From positions 99,920 through 163,919 of the forward strand of contig NZ_JPXI01000034.1 in the NCBI RefSeq assembly GCF_000740675.1: a DNA stretch of 64,000 nt, read 5' to 3'. Below the pieces are notes generated by a model. It ran no database searches, was not told the origin of the DNA, and was given only the letters and a program-made list of their open reading frames with translations. Numbering within the stretch: position 1 is the stretch's first letter; each line of letters opens with the position of its first letter. Below are positions 37,222-46,532 of this stretch, one piece after another. The position numbers and the translations under genes were made by a program. The stretch comes from Massilia sp. BSC265 (GTDB lineage Bacteria; Pseudomonadota; Gammaproteobacteria; Burkholderiales; Burkholderiaceae_D).

Positions 37222-37908
37222 TCAATGGGAAGAAGGCACCGGCGCCCGCTTGCGCGAGCGCCGGGCATGCGCCCCGACCGCGCCGAGTCCGGCCAGCAGC
37301 ATCAGGTAGGTCGACGGTTCCGGCACGGCGGTGACCACCTTGACGGTATCGAGCCCGATGTAGGAGAGCGTGTCGGCGTCGCCGAGGTAGCGGAAAGCGA
37401 AGCGTCCTTCACCTTGGACATCGAGGCTCGTCGTCCATTGCGCCCACTGCGTGGGAAAACTGTTCTCGCCGCCGATGGTCAGCAGCAGCGTGTCGAATCC
37501 GTCGGCACTGGTATTGCTGCCGTAGCCGAAGCGCACCTCGAGCCGGTCGAAGAAGCCGGGCTCAGGTGCACGGTTGGCGAAGAAGGAGAGGGTGGTCAGG
37601 CCGTTCAGCGAAAGGGTGGGGGTGATCAGCCAGTTGTCCACCATGCCCATCCCGCCAGCGGCGCTGAGATAATTGACGCCGGCATAGGAACTGGCTGCGC
37701 CCGACTGTGCCGTGAAGACGCCCGTGTTGCCTTGGAACCAGCCGGAGCCGGCAGGCATGCTGCGGTTGATCTGCGCCCAATCGGACAGTCCGGCCACGCT
37801 GCCGAAGCCTTCGTCGAGGATGACGACACCGGCGGCATGGCTCGACAGTGGCGCCCACGTGGCCGCCGCGACGAGCGCCGCGCCGGCAAGTGAGGTAAGT
37901 CGCTTCAT
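37222..37908 (-). CDS. PEP-CTERM sorting-domain protein
   Basis: A 228-residue exported protein: signal peptide (about residues 1-25, ending SSHAA), a beta-rich region beginning GVVILDEGFGSVAGLSDWAQ that resembles cleaved-adhesin/choice-of-anchor-J domains, and a C-terminal PEP-CTERM signal (VPEPSTYLMLLAGLGAVG then ARRSRKR). Exosortase (EpsH-type) is expected to process this tail; no exosortase gene is in the window. It is first in a three-gene operon with the His-tailed protein and PA-domain metalloprotease. The ATG at 37908 starts the signal peptide. Confidence 0.92.
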   Translation of the reverse strand: MKRLTSLAGAALVAAATWAPLSSHAAGVVILDEGFGSVAGLSDWAQINRSMPAGSGWFQGNTGVFTAQSGAASSYAGVNYLSAAGGMGMVDNWLITPTLSLNGLTTLSFFANRAPEPGFFDRLEVRFGYGSNTSADGFDTLLLTIGGENSFPTQWAQWTTSLDVQGEGRFAFRYLGDADTLSYIGLDTVKVVTAVPEPSTYLMLLAGLGAVGAHARRSRKRAPVPSSH

Positions 37909-38082
37909 GATTCCCCTTTCACACTGAGCCAGAAAAAAATGGTGGTCCACTCGCGCTGGCTGACGGCGAGGCCATGGTTGTCTTTATGGTATGAGCAGGC
38001 TTGCAAGGAGCATTGATGTTCATTCAATGCGGGCCGAACGAGGATCGGCCCCGCTCAACGGCAGGAGGGGAACCAATTGGCG

Positions 38083-38113
38083 GGAAAAGAAACGGCCTCC
38101 GCGAGGAGGCCGT
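38083..38113 (-). terminator. Terminator of the liv operon
   Basis: ACGGCCTCC pairs with GGAGGCCGT around four bases. In the minus direction it is followed by TTCTTTT, 27 bases after the livM stop codon. Confidence 0.85.
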
Positions 38114-38139
38114 GAGCAAAGCCGAGGAGGGCGGGGGAA

Positions 38140-39222
38140 CTACCTGGTTTGCCGCGCCAGGAAGCTGCGCAGCCTCAGCTTCCCGACAATCCCGATCGGG
38201 AAAAAATAGATCGACAGGATGAACAGCACGCCCAGCCACAGCATCCAGCGGTCCGGATGCAGCGCCGCTGCCAGCAGCGGCACGCCTGCCAGCGCCTCCG
38301 AGCCCGCGCCCATCAGTCCCTGCAGGTAGTTCTGGGCGATGATGAACAGCGCCGCGCCGACCACCGCGCCGTACATCGTGCCCATGCCGCCGATAACGAC
38401 GATCAGGAGGATGTCGGTCATCACCTTGAAGCCGAGCGAGGTATCCGGGCCCACGTAGCGCAGCCACAGGGCCATCAGGGCGCCGGCCAGCGCCGCCACC
38501 AGGGCCGCCAGGCAGTTGGCCCAGATGCGGTAGGTCATGGTGCGGTAGCCGAGCGCCTCGGCGCGGAACTCGTTCTCGCGGATCGCCTGCAGCACCCGGC
38601 CGAAAGGAGAATTCACCAGTCGCAGCAGGAACAGGAACAGCAGCAGGCAGCCGAAGAACACCAGGTAATAGGTGATCAGCTTGCCGTCGATGGCGCGCCC
38701 GAAGACCTCGTTCTCCACCAGCGTGAAGCCCGGCGTCAGCACTTCGGGCACGCTGAAGGTGATGCCGTCCTCGCCGCCGGTGAAGTCCGACAGCTGCGAG
38801 GCCAGCACCGCAAACGAAGAAGCCACGGCCAGCGTGATCATGGCGTAGAAGATGGCGCGTACCCGCAGGGCGAACAGGCCGACCACCAGGGCCAGGGCCA
38901 GCGCCAGCAGCAGGGCGATGCCGAGGCCGCCGAGGGCGGCGCTCCAGGTGGGCTCGTCCACGCGCGCCAGCCCGAGCCCGATGCCGTAGGCGCCGATGCC
39001 GTAGAACATGGTGTGGGCGAAGGAGACGATGCCCGTGTAGCCCAGCAGCAGGTCGTAGGACGCCACCAGCACGATGTAGACGCAGATCGTGGCGGCGGTG
39101 TTGAGCGGGCGCGCGCCCGAGCTCAGGAAGGGCGCGAAGGCCAATCCCAGCAGGATGATCAGCAGCACTGCGGAGAGCAGGCGGCTGCGCGGCATGTCGG
39201 CGGAAAGAAGTCGGTGCAGCAT
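38140..39222 (-). CDS. livM: Branched-chain amino acid-type ABC transporter permease LivM
   Basis: A 360-residue inner-membrane permease with about nine hydrophobic segments. The conserved loop ALGYRTMTYRIWANCLAALV and the segment IVVIGGMGTMYGAVVGAALF are typical of LivM. With LivH it forms the channel of a hydrophobic amino acid or related substrate importer. The frame stays open leftwards through livH, but the ATG at 39222 lies five bases after the livH stop and gives normal length. It is the last gene of the operon and is followed by a terminator. Confidence 0.92.
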   Translation of the reverse strand: MLHRLLSADMPRSRLLSAVLLIILLGLAFAPFLSSGARPLNTAATICVYIVLVASYDLLLGYTGIVSFAHTMFYGIGAYGIGLGLARVDEPTWSAALGGLGIALLLALALALVVGLFALRVRAIFYAMITLAVASSFAVLASQLSDFTGGEDGITFSVPEVLTPGFTLVENEVFGRAIDGKLITYYLVFFGCLLLFLFLLRLVNSPFGRVLQAIRENEFRAEALGYRTMTYRIWANCLAALVAALAGALMALWLRYVGPDTSLGFKVMTDILLIVVIGGMGTMYGAVVGAALFIIAQNYLQGLMGAGSEALAGVPLLAAALHPDRWMLWLGVLFILSIYFFPIGIVGKLRLRSFLARQTR

Positions 39223-39227
39223 CTGGT

Positions 39228-40268
39228 TCAACCCCGCATTTTCGAGTACAGGCCGGCCGGGCGCCACAGCAGGATCGCGATCATCAGGATGATGTTCGAG
39301 ACCAGCGCGACCTTCGGCGCCAGGAAGCCGGCATAGTTGGTGACCAGCGCCATGAGCAAGGCGCCGATGAAGCATCCGCCTACGGAACCGAGGCCGCCGA
39401 TGATGATGACGATGAAGATCAGGACCATCATCTCGCCGCCCATCGCGGCGGTGAGCGTTTCCTTGTACAGGCCCCACAGCACGCCGCCCATGCCGGCCAG
39501 CGCCGAACCGGCCGCGAACACGGTGACGAACAGGCGCTTGATGCGGTAGCCGAGCGCTTCGACCATCTCGCCGTTCTCGACGCCGGCGCGGATGAGCAAA
39601 CCGATCTTGGTGCGGTTCAGGGTCAGGAACATGCCGATGAAGACCAGCAGGCCGATCACCACCGCCACCAGGCGATACTTCTCGATGGCCGCGTCGCCCA
39701 GGAAGATGGCGCCGCGCAGCGCGGTCGGCAGCGGCAGGGCAATGGTTTCGGCGCCCCAGATCACGTGGATCAGCTGTTCGGCCACGATCATGCCGCCCAT
39801 GGTGATCAGGATCTGCTTCAGGTGCTGGCCGTAGACCGGCATGATGATCACGCGCTCGAACGCCCAGCCCAGCAGGGCGGTGACGATCATGGCGACGGTG
39901 ATGGCAAGCGCCAGCACGCCGAGGTTGACCAGCAGCGAGTCCATCTCGAGCCAGCCCTGCATCGGCAGCAGCACCAGGGTGGCCGAGAAGGCGCCGACCG
40001 ACACGAAGGCGCCATGGCCGAAGTTCAGCACGCTCATCAGGCCGAAGACCAGGGTCAGGCCGCTCGCCATGATGAAGATCATCATGCCCATCGCCAGGCC
40101 GGCGACGGTCAGGGTGACCCAGGTGGGAAAGCTGCCGACCAGGGGCAGCATGGCCAGCATCAGCGCCGGCACCAGCAGCAGCGGCGCGATGTCGCGCGGC
40201 GCCTTCGGCAAGGGCGTGTTGTTCTGCAGGGGCGTGTCCTTGCCGGAAATGGGTAGGGTTGCGCTCAT
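39228..40268 (-). CDS. livH: Branched-chain amino acid-type ABC transporter permease LivH
   Basis: A 346-residue inner-membrane permease. Features include GLTLVFGLMSVLNFGHGAFV, a hallmark of LivH, the conserved cytoplasmic loop EALGYRIKRLF, and FIVIIIGGLGSVGGCFIGAL. It has eight or more membrane helices with an N-terminal extension of about 30 polar residues. It pairs with LivM. Its start lies eight bases after the livF stop codon. Confidence 0.93.
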   Translation of the reverse strand: MSATLPISGKDTPLQNNTPLPKAPRDIAPLLLVPALMLAMLPLVGSFPTWVTLTVAGLAMGMMIFIMASGLTLVFGLMSVLNFGHGAFVSVGAFSATLVLLPMQGWLEMDSLLVNLGVLALAITVAMIVTALLGWAFERVIIMPVYGQHLKQILITMGGMIVAEQLIHVIWGAETIALPLPTALRGAIFLGDAAIEKYRLVAVVIGLLVFIGMFLTLNRTKIGLLIRAGVENGEMVEALGYRIKRLFVTVFAAGSALAGMGGVLWGLYKETLTAAMGGEMMVLIFIVIIIGGLGSVGGCFIGALLMALVTNYAGFLAPKVALVSNIILMIAILLWRPAGLYSKMRG

Positions 40269-40276
40269 GGTTATTC

Positions 40277-41011
40277 CTATTGATGAGAGTCGAGCGAGAG
40301 GCCGAGCAGGCGCTGCTGCAGTTCCTCGTCACCGGCAAGCTGGGCCATCGAGCCGGCGTGCACGACGCGGCCGTCGTCCATCACGCTGACCGTGTCGCCG
40401 AGCGAGCGCACGAAGTTGAAGTTCTGCTCGACCAGCAGGATGCTGGTGCTGGTGTCCTTCAGCTCGCGGAAAGCGGCCATCAGGCTCTGGATGATGGCCG
40501 GCGCCAGGCCCTTGGTCGGCTCGTCGACCAGCAGCAGCTTGCGCGGCTCGACGATCGCGCGGGCGATCGCCACCATCTGCTTCTGGCCGCCCGAGAGATT
40601 CCCGGCCGGGTAGTTCCAGAACTTCTTCAGCGCCGGGAAGAAACCGCAGATCCAGTCGACGCGAGCCTGGTCCAGAGGACCATTCCGGGCGGCGAGATAC
40701 AGGTTCTCGCGCACGGTCAGGTCCGAGAACACGGCCATGCTTTCCGGGACGTAGGCGATCCCCAGCCGGGCGATGTCGGGCGTGGCCATCTTCGTGATGT
40801 CGCGGCCGTCGAAGCTGATGCTGCCGGCGCTGGCCTTCCACAAGCCCATGATGGTGCGCAGGGTGGTGGTCTTGCCGGCGCCGTTGCGGCCGAGCAGGAC
40901 CGACAGGCCGCCGCGCGGCACCGTCAGGTCCACGCCCTGCAGGATGTGGTACTGGCCGATGTGGGTGTGCACACCCTTCAGGGTGAGCAGCGGCTCTGCT
41001 GTCTTAGGCAT
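40277..41011 (-). CDS. livF: ABC transporter ATP-binding protein LivF
   Basis: A 244-residue ATPase. Walker A GRNGAGKTTT, signature LSGGQKQM and Walker B LLLVDEPTKGLAPAI are all intact, and the C-terminal ILLVEQNFNF is characteristic of LivF. It energises the LivHM channel from the cytoplasm. The ATG at 41011 overlaps the end of livG by eight bases. A TTG at 41044, preceded by AGGAAG at good spacing, could instead give eleven more residues. Confidence 0.93.
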   Translation of the reverse strand: MPKTAEPLLTLKGVHTHIGQYHILQGVDLTVPRGGLSVLLGRNGAGKTTTLRTIMGLWKASAGSISFDGRDITKMATPDIARLGIAYVPESMAVFSDLTVRENLYLAARNGPLDQARVDWICGFFPALKKFWNYPAGNLSGGQKQMVAIARAIVEPRKLLLVDEPTKGLAPAIIQSLMAAFRELKDTSTSILLVEQNFNFVRSLGDTVSVMDDGRVVHAGSMAQLAGDEELQQRLLGLSLDSHQ

Positions 41012-41795
41012 GGGCTGCGCTGTTTGCAGATTCGGGTGTTCCAAGATAGGCTTCCTGTACGATCTTCGATTGCATGACTTCAGCCGGCTTGCCGTCGGCC
41101 ACCAGGGTCCCGTTGTGCAGCACGATGATGCGGTCGGCCAGGGCGCGTACCACGTCCATCTTGTGCTCGACCAGCAGCACGGTCTTGTTGCGTTCGGATT
41201 TCACGGCATGGATCAGGTCGAGCACCACCGGCACTTCGTCCACGCTCATGCCGGCGGTCGGTTCGTCGAACATCATGATGTCCGGTTCCAGCGCCAGCAG
41301 GATGGCCACTTCCAGCTTGCGCTGGTCGCCGTGCGAGAGCGTGCGCACCCAGGCGTCGCGGCGCTTGACCAGGCCCACGCGCTCCAGGTAGTGCTCGGCG
41401 CGCGCGATCAGTTCCTTGTGGCTGGACCAGATCGACAGGAAGTTCAGGCCGAGGCCGGCGCGGCTCTGCACCGCCAGGCGCACGTTCTCCGCCACCGTCA
41501 GGTTCGGGAACAGGTTGGTCAGCTGGAAGGCGCGGCCGACCCCGAGGCGGGTGCGCTTTGCGGCGCCGGCGCGGGTGATGTCCTGGCCCTTCACGAACAC
41601 GCTGCCCGAGGTGGCGGGCAACTGGCCCGACACCAGGTTGAAGTAGGTGGTCTTGCCGGCGCCGTTGGGGCCGACGATGACGGTCAGGGTGCCGGGATGG
41701 AAGTCCGCCGTCACCGCATTCACCGCGACATGGCCGCCGAAGCGGATGGTCAGGTCGCGGGTCGAGAGGGAGGGCTGGGATGCCTGGGAGCTCAT
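41004..41795 (-). CDS. livG: ABC transporter ATP-binding protein LivG
   Basis: A 263-residue ATPase with Walker A GPNGAGKTT, a signature degenerated to LSHGDQRKLE, as is common in LivG proteins of urea/aromatic-type importers, and Walker B IMMFDEPTAGMSVDEV. The C-terminal LLVEHKMDVV follows the family. It partners LivF. It begins one base after the stop of the binding-protein gene and overlaps the next gene. Confidence 0.93.
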   Translation of the reverse strand: MSSQASQPSLSTRDLTIRFGGHVAVNAVTADFHPGTLTVIVGPNGAGKTTYFNLVSGQLPATSGSVFVKGQDITRAGAAKRTRLGVGRAFQLTNLFPNLTVAENVRLAVQSRAGLGLNFLSIWSSHKELIARAEHYLERVGLVKRRDAWVRTLSHGDQRKLEVAILLALEPDIMMFDEPTAGMSVDEVPVVLDLIHAVKSERNKTVLLVEHKMDVVRALADRIIVLHNGTLVADGKPAEVMQSKIVQEAYLGTPESANSAAHA

Positions 41796-41796
41796 G

Positions 41797-42999
41797 TCAG
41801 CGCTTGTTCCGCACCGGCACCGGCAGTTCGGATGCCGGGATCTCGCGCACCAGTTCCAGCAGGTCCCATTCGTGCTTCTGGTCCTTCTTGATGCGGAAGT
41901 GGTACATCGGCTGGATGGCCTGGTGGTCTTCCTTGCGGAAGGTCATCCGGCCTTTCGGCGTGTCGAACGACAGGCCTTCCATCGCTGCCACCATCTCGTC
42001 GCCGTTCTTCGCGTTGGGCGCCTTCGAGAGGGCGGCCACCACCGCGCCGGCCGCGGCCATGCCGCCCGCCGTGAACATGTCAGGCGGCATCTTGAAGCGC
42101 TTGGTGTGTTCCGCCACCAGCCAGTCGTTCATCTTGTTCTTCGGGAAGCCGTAGTAGTAATTGATGGTGCCTTCGGTGCCGGCGAAATTCTTCCAGGTCT
42201 TCATCACCGGCAGGATGTTGCCGCCCGGCGCCAGGGCGATGCCGAAGCGCTCCGGCTTCATGTCGGCGATCTTGTTCAGCGGGTTCGGGCCTGCCCAGAC
42301 GATCTGCAGCACGCGCGGCTGCGGCTTGTCCTTCAGCTTGTCGAACAGGCGCTGGGCCGGCGCGGTGAAGTCGGTGGCGGTGGCCGGTGCATATTCCTCG
42401 TGCACGACAACGGCCTTGCTGCCGGTGGTCTTGAGCGCTTCCTTGCCCGCCTCGATGGCGTCGCGCCCGAAGGCGTAGTCCTGCGCCAGGAAGCCGACGC
42501 TGCCGCTCTTGAAGGTGCTGGCGGCGGCCAGGGCGTCCTGCATCGAGCTGCGCGCGGTGCGGAAGACATACTTGTTCCACTTTTCCTGGGTGATCGCGTC
42601 GGCCACGGCCGGTTCGACGATCAGCACCTTCTTGTATTCCTTGGCGACCGGCAGCATGGCGATGGCCGAGCCGGACGAGGTGGTGCCGACCGCGATGTCG
42701 ACCTTGTCGTCGCCGTAGGCTTCGGCCAGCAGGGTGCGTCCGAGGTCCGGCTTGGACTGGTCGTCCTTGACGATGACCTTGATTTTCCGGCCGTTGATCT
42801 GCATGGTGCCGCCGGTGAGGTACTCCAGGCCCATCATGAAGCCGGTCTCGGTCTCCTTGGCGTAGGCTTCGAGCGGGCCGGTCTTGCCGGCGATGAGGGC
42901 GATCTTCAGGTCCTTGCCCTGCGCGTACACGGTGGGGGCGGCGCCGGCGGCGAAGGCCGCCACGATGGCCACGGCCAGGGGTTTGATCAGGTGGTTCAT
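41797..42999 (-). CDS. ABC transporter periplasmic substrate-binding protein, LivK-like
   Basis: A 400-residue periplasmic binding protein with a signal peptide (about residues 1-26, ending TVYAQ) and the two-lobed Leu/Ile/Val-binding fold (LKIALIAGKTGPLEAYAKE, IAVGTTSSGSAIAMLPVAKE, FGRDAIEAGKEALKTTG). The ligand is not deducible; such proteins bind amino acids, amides, aromatic acids and others. AAGGAGAC precedes the ATG at 42999. It is downstream of a hydrolase gene by 19 bases and upstream of livG by one base, so the ligand may be a product of that hydrolase. Confidence 0.92.
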   Translation of the reverse strand: MNHLIKPLAVAIVAAFAAGAAPTVYAQGKDLKIALIAGKTGPLEAYAKETETGFMMGLEYLTGGTMQINGRKIKVIVKDDQSKPDLGRTLLAEAYGDDKVDIAVGTTSSGSAIAMLPVAKEYKKVLIVEPAVADAITQEKWNKYVFRTARSSMQDALAAASTFKSGSVGFLAQDYAFGRDAIEAGKEALKTTGSKAVVVHEEYAPATATDFTAPAQRLFDKLKDKPQPRVLQIVWAGPNPLNKIADMKPERFGIALAPGGNILPVMKTWKNFAGTEGTINYYYGFPKNKMNDWLVAEHTKRFKMPPDMFTAGGMAAAGAVVAALSKAPNAKNGDEMVAAMEGLSFDTPKGRMTFRKEDHQAIQPMYHFRIKKDQKHEWDLLELVREIPASELPVPVRNKR

Positions 43000-43018
43000 G
43001 TCAGTCTCCTTGTGATTC

Positions 43019-43903
43019 TTACGGTAGCTTGGCCAGGAAGGCGCGGATCGCCTCCAGCGCCTCCGGCTCGGTGAGCATGGGCGCATGGCCGACGTTCGGC
43101 ACTTCCGCATAGTGCAGTTCCGGGGCGGCCTTGCGCATCCAGTCGGCCTGTTCCCGTTCGACCAGGTCGGACAGCGCGCCGCGCACCAGGAGGGTGGGGC
43201 GGCGCCGCGCCAGCCGGCGGAAGGCCATGCGCGCGGCCAGCGAGGTCGGGCGCAGTTTACCCGTCTGTATCGCATTCGCGATATTCGGATCGTAACGCAG
43301 CGCCAGCTGGCCGTCATCCTTCTGTTCGAAGGCGCGGCGCGCCCACTTGCCCCACTCCTCGTCGGAGTTGGCGGGGAAGGCGCAGGCGTTGATGGCGCGC
43401 AGGTAGGCGGCGGCTTCCTCCCAGGAACCGACCGCATTGCAGCGGCCCGCGTAGGCGGCGATGCGCTGCAGGCCGCGCACCGACATGACGGGACCGATGT
43501 CGTTGATGATGGCGGCGGCGATCAGGTCGAGCCGGCGCGCCGCCAGGGTCATGGTGATCAGGCCGCCCATCGAGGTGCCGACGAAGATGGCGCGCGACAG
43601 GCCCAGGTTCTCCATCAGCTTGACGATGTCGCCCGCGTAGACGGCAGGGGTATAGTTGTCCGGATTCGGGTCGTGCGCCGAATGACCGCGGCCGCGCACG
43701 TCGACCGCGATCACGCGCCGGCCCATGGCTGCCAGCTCGGGCGCGAGTTCGTCGAAGTCGGCCGAATTGCGCGTCAGTCCGTGGATGCAGATGACCGGCA
43801 AGCGCGCGCTCATACCGGCGTCGCCGCTTGTGGCCGGATAGTCGCGCGCGTACAGCGCCAGCCCGTCGCTGCTGGTGTAGCTGAGTGGAGTGAAAGTGGA
43901 CAC
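43019..43903 (-). CDS. Alpha/beta hydrolase
   Basis: About 294 residues with the alpha/beta hydrolase fold. VICIHGLTRNSADF supplies the oxyanion loop, VGTSMGGLITM the nucleophile elbow with Ser, and PNVGHAPML the catalytic His; the acid is probably the Asp in LVRGALSDLVE. No signal peptide, so probably cytoplasmic. I favour a GTG start at 43903 with AGGA upstream. An in-frame TTG at 43960 has an AGGAGG placed too close. It lies 19 bases before the binding-protein gene of the Liv importer and after the TonB-dependent receptor, which suggests it cleaves an ester or lactone of the imported compound. Confidence 0.87.
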   Translation of the reverse strand: MSTFTPLSYTSSDGLALYARDYPATSGDAGMSARLPVICIHGLTRNSADFDELAPELAAMGRRVIAVDVRGRGHSAHDPNPDNYTPAVYAGDIVKLMENLGLSRAIFVGTSMGGLITMTLAARRLDLIAAAIINDIGPVMSVRGLQRIAAYAGRCNAVGSWEEAAAYLRAINACAFPANSDEEWGKWARRAFEQKDDGQLALRYDPNIANAIQTGKLRPTSLAARMAFRRLARRRPTLLVRGALSDLVEREQADWMRKAAPELHYAEVPNVGHAPMLTEPEALEAIRAFLAKLP

Positions 43904-44016
43904 GCTGGCTGATATCCTGTGAGTCGTTCGGGTCGTGGTAAGCGTTTTGTCGGGCGGCAAGCCTCCTGGCCGGCGCCGGAGGCGCCAGCCTGGGATGCTG
44001 CCGGGTGCTTCGGGGT

Positions 44017-46308
44017 TTAGAAGCGGTACTCGAGCGTTGCCGAGACCTGGCGTGGGTTGCCGTAAAACGCGGTCAGGGTGCCTTCGGTGCCCAGGGTCGG
44101 GAACAGGTAGCCGCCGGTCTTGTAGCGCTTGTCGCTCAGGTTCTTGCCGTGCAGGCCGACGCGGACCTTGCCGTCGGTGCGGGTCCAGACGATGCTCGCG
44201 TCATACAGCTTGTACGATTCCTGGTCCAGCATCGACGGGGTCTCGAACTGGGCGGTGGCGCCCTTGTACGAGGCGCTGCCGATCAGCGAGAGCTTGCCGC
44301 CATGGGCCATCACCGGCATTGGGATGTCGTAGTTGAAGCGCAGGTTGGCCGAGTTCTTCGGCGTGTTCTGGAATACGCGCTGGCCCGCCACGTTCACGCC
44401 GGCCGAGATGTATTCCTTGTACTCGGCGTCGATGTAGCTGTACATGCCCGCGACCATGAAGTTCGGGGTGAGGTTGGCAATGGCTTCCAGTTCCGCGCCC
44501 TTGATCTTGGCCTTGCCTGCGTTGGTGGTCACGCCGGCGAAGCTGTCGTCGCGGCCGTCGCCGTTGGTGTCGATCGCCACCGAGCCCGGGATCTGGACGT
44601 CCTGGTAGTCGCTGTAGAACACCGCGGCGTTGGTGGTGATGCGGCCGCCGTTGAAGGCCGACTTCAGGCCCAGCTCGTAGGTCTCGATGGTTTCCGGCTC
44701 GTAGCCGCGCTGCGCCACCGACAGCGGGATGCGGGTGCCGACCACGTTCAGGCGCGGTTCGAAGCCACCGCCCTTGAAGCCTTCGGAATAGGACGCGTAC
44801 ACGTTGTGGTCCGCATTCATCTTGTAGTTCACGGCCACGCGCGGGGTGAACTTCTTGTCCTTGCGTTTCAGGATGCCGCCGCGCAGGTCGGTGTCGGTGC
44901 GGAACAGGATAGCGCCGGGATTGCCCATCCCCGGCGACCCGTTGCCACCCAGGTAGATCTGGCGCAGCACTTCGGCTTCGCGCTCGTCGACGGTGTAGCG
45001 GCCGCCCAGCGAGACGCTGAAGGCGTCGGTGACGTTGTAGCTGCCGTCGGCATAGATCGCCCAGGCCTTGGTGTCGATGTCGCCCATCGTGTAGGTCGAG
45101 GTCGGAACCGCGCCGCCCAGGATGGTGTCGAACTTGTTGAAGGCGTTGGCGTCAATGTAGTAGATCCCAGCCACGCCTTGCAAACGTTCACCGGTGTAGG
45201 TGAGGTTGAATTCCTGGCTGAACTGCTCGTTGGTATACAGGGCCGGAACGTGCATGTCGGTGACCGCCAGCGAGTCGAAGTCGATCGGCGCGTAGGACTT
45301 GTCCTTGCGCTTGGCGGTGATCGATTTCACGCTCCACTCGTCGTTGATGGTGTATTCGACGGTGGCCGAGACGCCGTGCGCCTTGACTTCCTGGTCCTTG
45401 CCAAGCGCCTGCATCAGGTTGGCGCGGGTGTCGAAGACGTTGCTCAGGATCGGGGCGCCGCTGGTGCGGCCGACGATCAGGCGATGGCCGTTCTTTGGGC
45501 TGGAATCGTCCTGGGTGACGTCGCCGGCGATGCGGATGAACAGGTCCGGGCTCGGCGTGAACTCGGCAGACAGGCGGGCCGCGGTGACATCCTTGTCGTA
45601 GTTGTCGCCGCCGGTGGTCAGGTTCTTGCCGAAGCCGTCGCGCTTGAAGCGGGCGAAGGTGCCGCCGATGCGGGCTGATTCCGAGACCGGGGTGCTGGCG
45701 GTGGCGACGATCTCCTTCTGGCCGTACTGGCCGATGGTGGCGCGCAGGCGCGCATCCGGCTGCGGGGCCAGCTTGCGGGTGACGTACTTGACGGCGCCGC
45801 CGATGGTGTTGCGGCCGTACAGCGTGCCCTGCGGGCCGCGCAGCACTTCGATGCGCTCGACGTCGTAGATGTCGGCCACGGCGGCCTGCGGGCGCGCCAG
45901 GTAGATGTCGTCGATGTAGATGCCGACGCCCGATTCGAAGCCGGCCAGCGGGTCGGCCTGGCCGACGCCGCGGATGAAGGCGGTCAGGGTCGAGTTGGTG
46001 GCGCGCGAGGCTTTCAGGGTGGTGTTCGGCAGGGCCGTCGCGAGGGCGGTGATGTCCGGCGTCGCGACCTTCGAGAGCTGGTCGGCGCTGAAGGCGGTGA
46101 CCGAGACCGGCACGTCCTGCAGGGTTTCCTCGCGGCGGCGGGCGGTCACGACCACCTTGTTGACGCCGCCTTCTCCGGCACTGGCTGCCGGCGGGGCGCC
46201 GGCGGCGTCCTGGGCGTAGGCCACGTTGCCGCTAGATAAGACTAGCAGGGCCACGGCGGAATGGATGGCGGGGTTCAGCAGCTTCAGTTTATTCTTGGTC
46301 AGACGCAT
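44017..46308 (-). CDS. TonB-dependent outer membrane receptor
   Basis: A 763-residue outer-membrane transporter. Signal peptide (about residues 1-32), a TonB box-like VNKVVVTARRREETLQDVPV, the plug domain (SVTAFSADQLSKVATPDITA to IYIDDIYLARPQAAVADIYD, then VEVLRGPQGTLYGRNTIGG) and a 22-strand barrel ending in YGNPRQVSATLEYRF, with the terminal Phe needed for assembly. The plug class is common for carbohydrate, aromatic and other non-siderophore substrates; the ligand is unknown. It diverges from a LysR gene with paired palindromes between, and leads into the hydrolase and Liv genes. Confidence 0.95.
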   Translation of the reverse strand: MRLTKNKLKLLNPAIHSAVALLVLSSGNVAYAQDAAGAPPAASAGEGGVNKVVVTARRREETLQDVPVSVTAFSADQLSKVATPDITALATALPNTTLKASRATNSTLTAFIRGVGQADPLAGFESGVGIYIDDIYLARPQAAVADIYDVERIEVLRGPQGTLYGRNTIGGAVKYVTRKLAPQPDARLRATIGQYGQKEIVATASTPVSESARIGGTFARFKRDGFGKNLTTGGDNYDKDVTAARLSAEFTPSPDLFIRIAGDVTQDDSSPKNGHRLIVGRTSGAPILSNVFDTRANLMQALGKDQEVKAHGVSATVEYTINDEWSVKSITAKRKDKSYAPIDFDSLAVTDMHVPALYTNEQFSQEFNLTYTGERLQGVAGIYYIDANAFNKFDTILGGAVPTSTYTMGDIDTKAWAIYADGSYNVTDAFSVSLGGRYTVDEREAEVLRQIYLGGNGSPGMGNPGAILFRTDTDLRGGILKRKDKKFTPRVAVNYKMNADHNVYASYSEGFKGGGFEPRLNVVGTRIPLSVAQRGYEPETIETYELGLKSAFNGGRITTNAAVFYSDYQDVQIPGSVAIDTNGDGRDDSFAGVTTNAGKAKIKGAELEAIANLTPNFMVAGMYSYIDAEYKEYISAGVNVAGQRVFQNTPKNSANLRFNYDIPMPVMAHGGKLSLIGSASYKGATAQFETPSMLDQESYKLYDASIVWTRTDGKVRVGLHGKNLSDKRYKTGGYLFPTLGTEGTLTAFYGNPRQVSATLEYRF

Positions 46309-46412
46309 CGATGTCTCCTTGTTTTTGATAGCGGCATGCGTTCAGGTTTTCGCATGGTCAGCAGTTTGCCTCGGTTGGGTTTGGTTAGATAGTCAACAAT
46401 CGCCCACCCCGT

Positions 46413-46428
46413 TGTGCAAAAATGCACA
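46413..46428. promoter_or_regulatory. Operator-like box 1, TGTGCA-N4-TGCACA
   Basis: TGTGCA AAAA TGCACA, a palindrome with the same half-sites and spacing as the box at 46533. It is 105 bases upstream of the TonB receptor start, in the divergent region with the LysR gene. Confidence 0.6.
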
Positions 46429-46532
46429 GCTCGCTGCACGGGGCTGGTGCGCGTGTTGACAAGGGAGGAATGCGATGGCGCACCGTTTGTGCGCTGCCGC
46501 ATCGAAAAAGCTTCATTTGATTGCAGGGGGAA

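Noticed and set aside
39223..40338. Apparent fusion of LivM with a long N-terminal region
   Set aside because: The upstream part is an out-of-frame reading of livH. A normal LivM starts at 39222.
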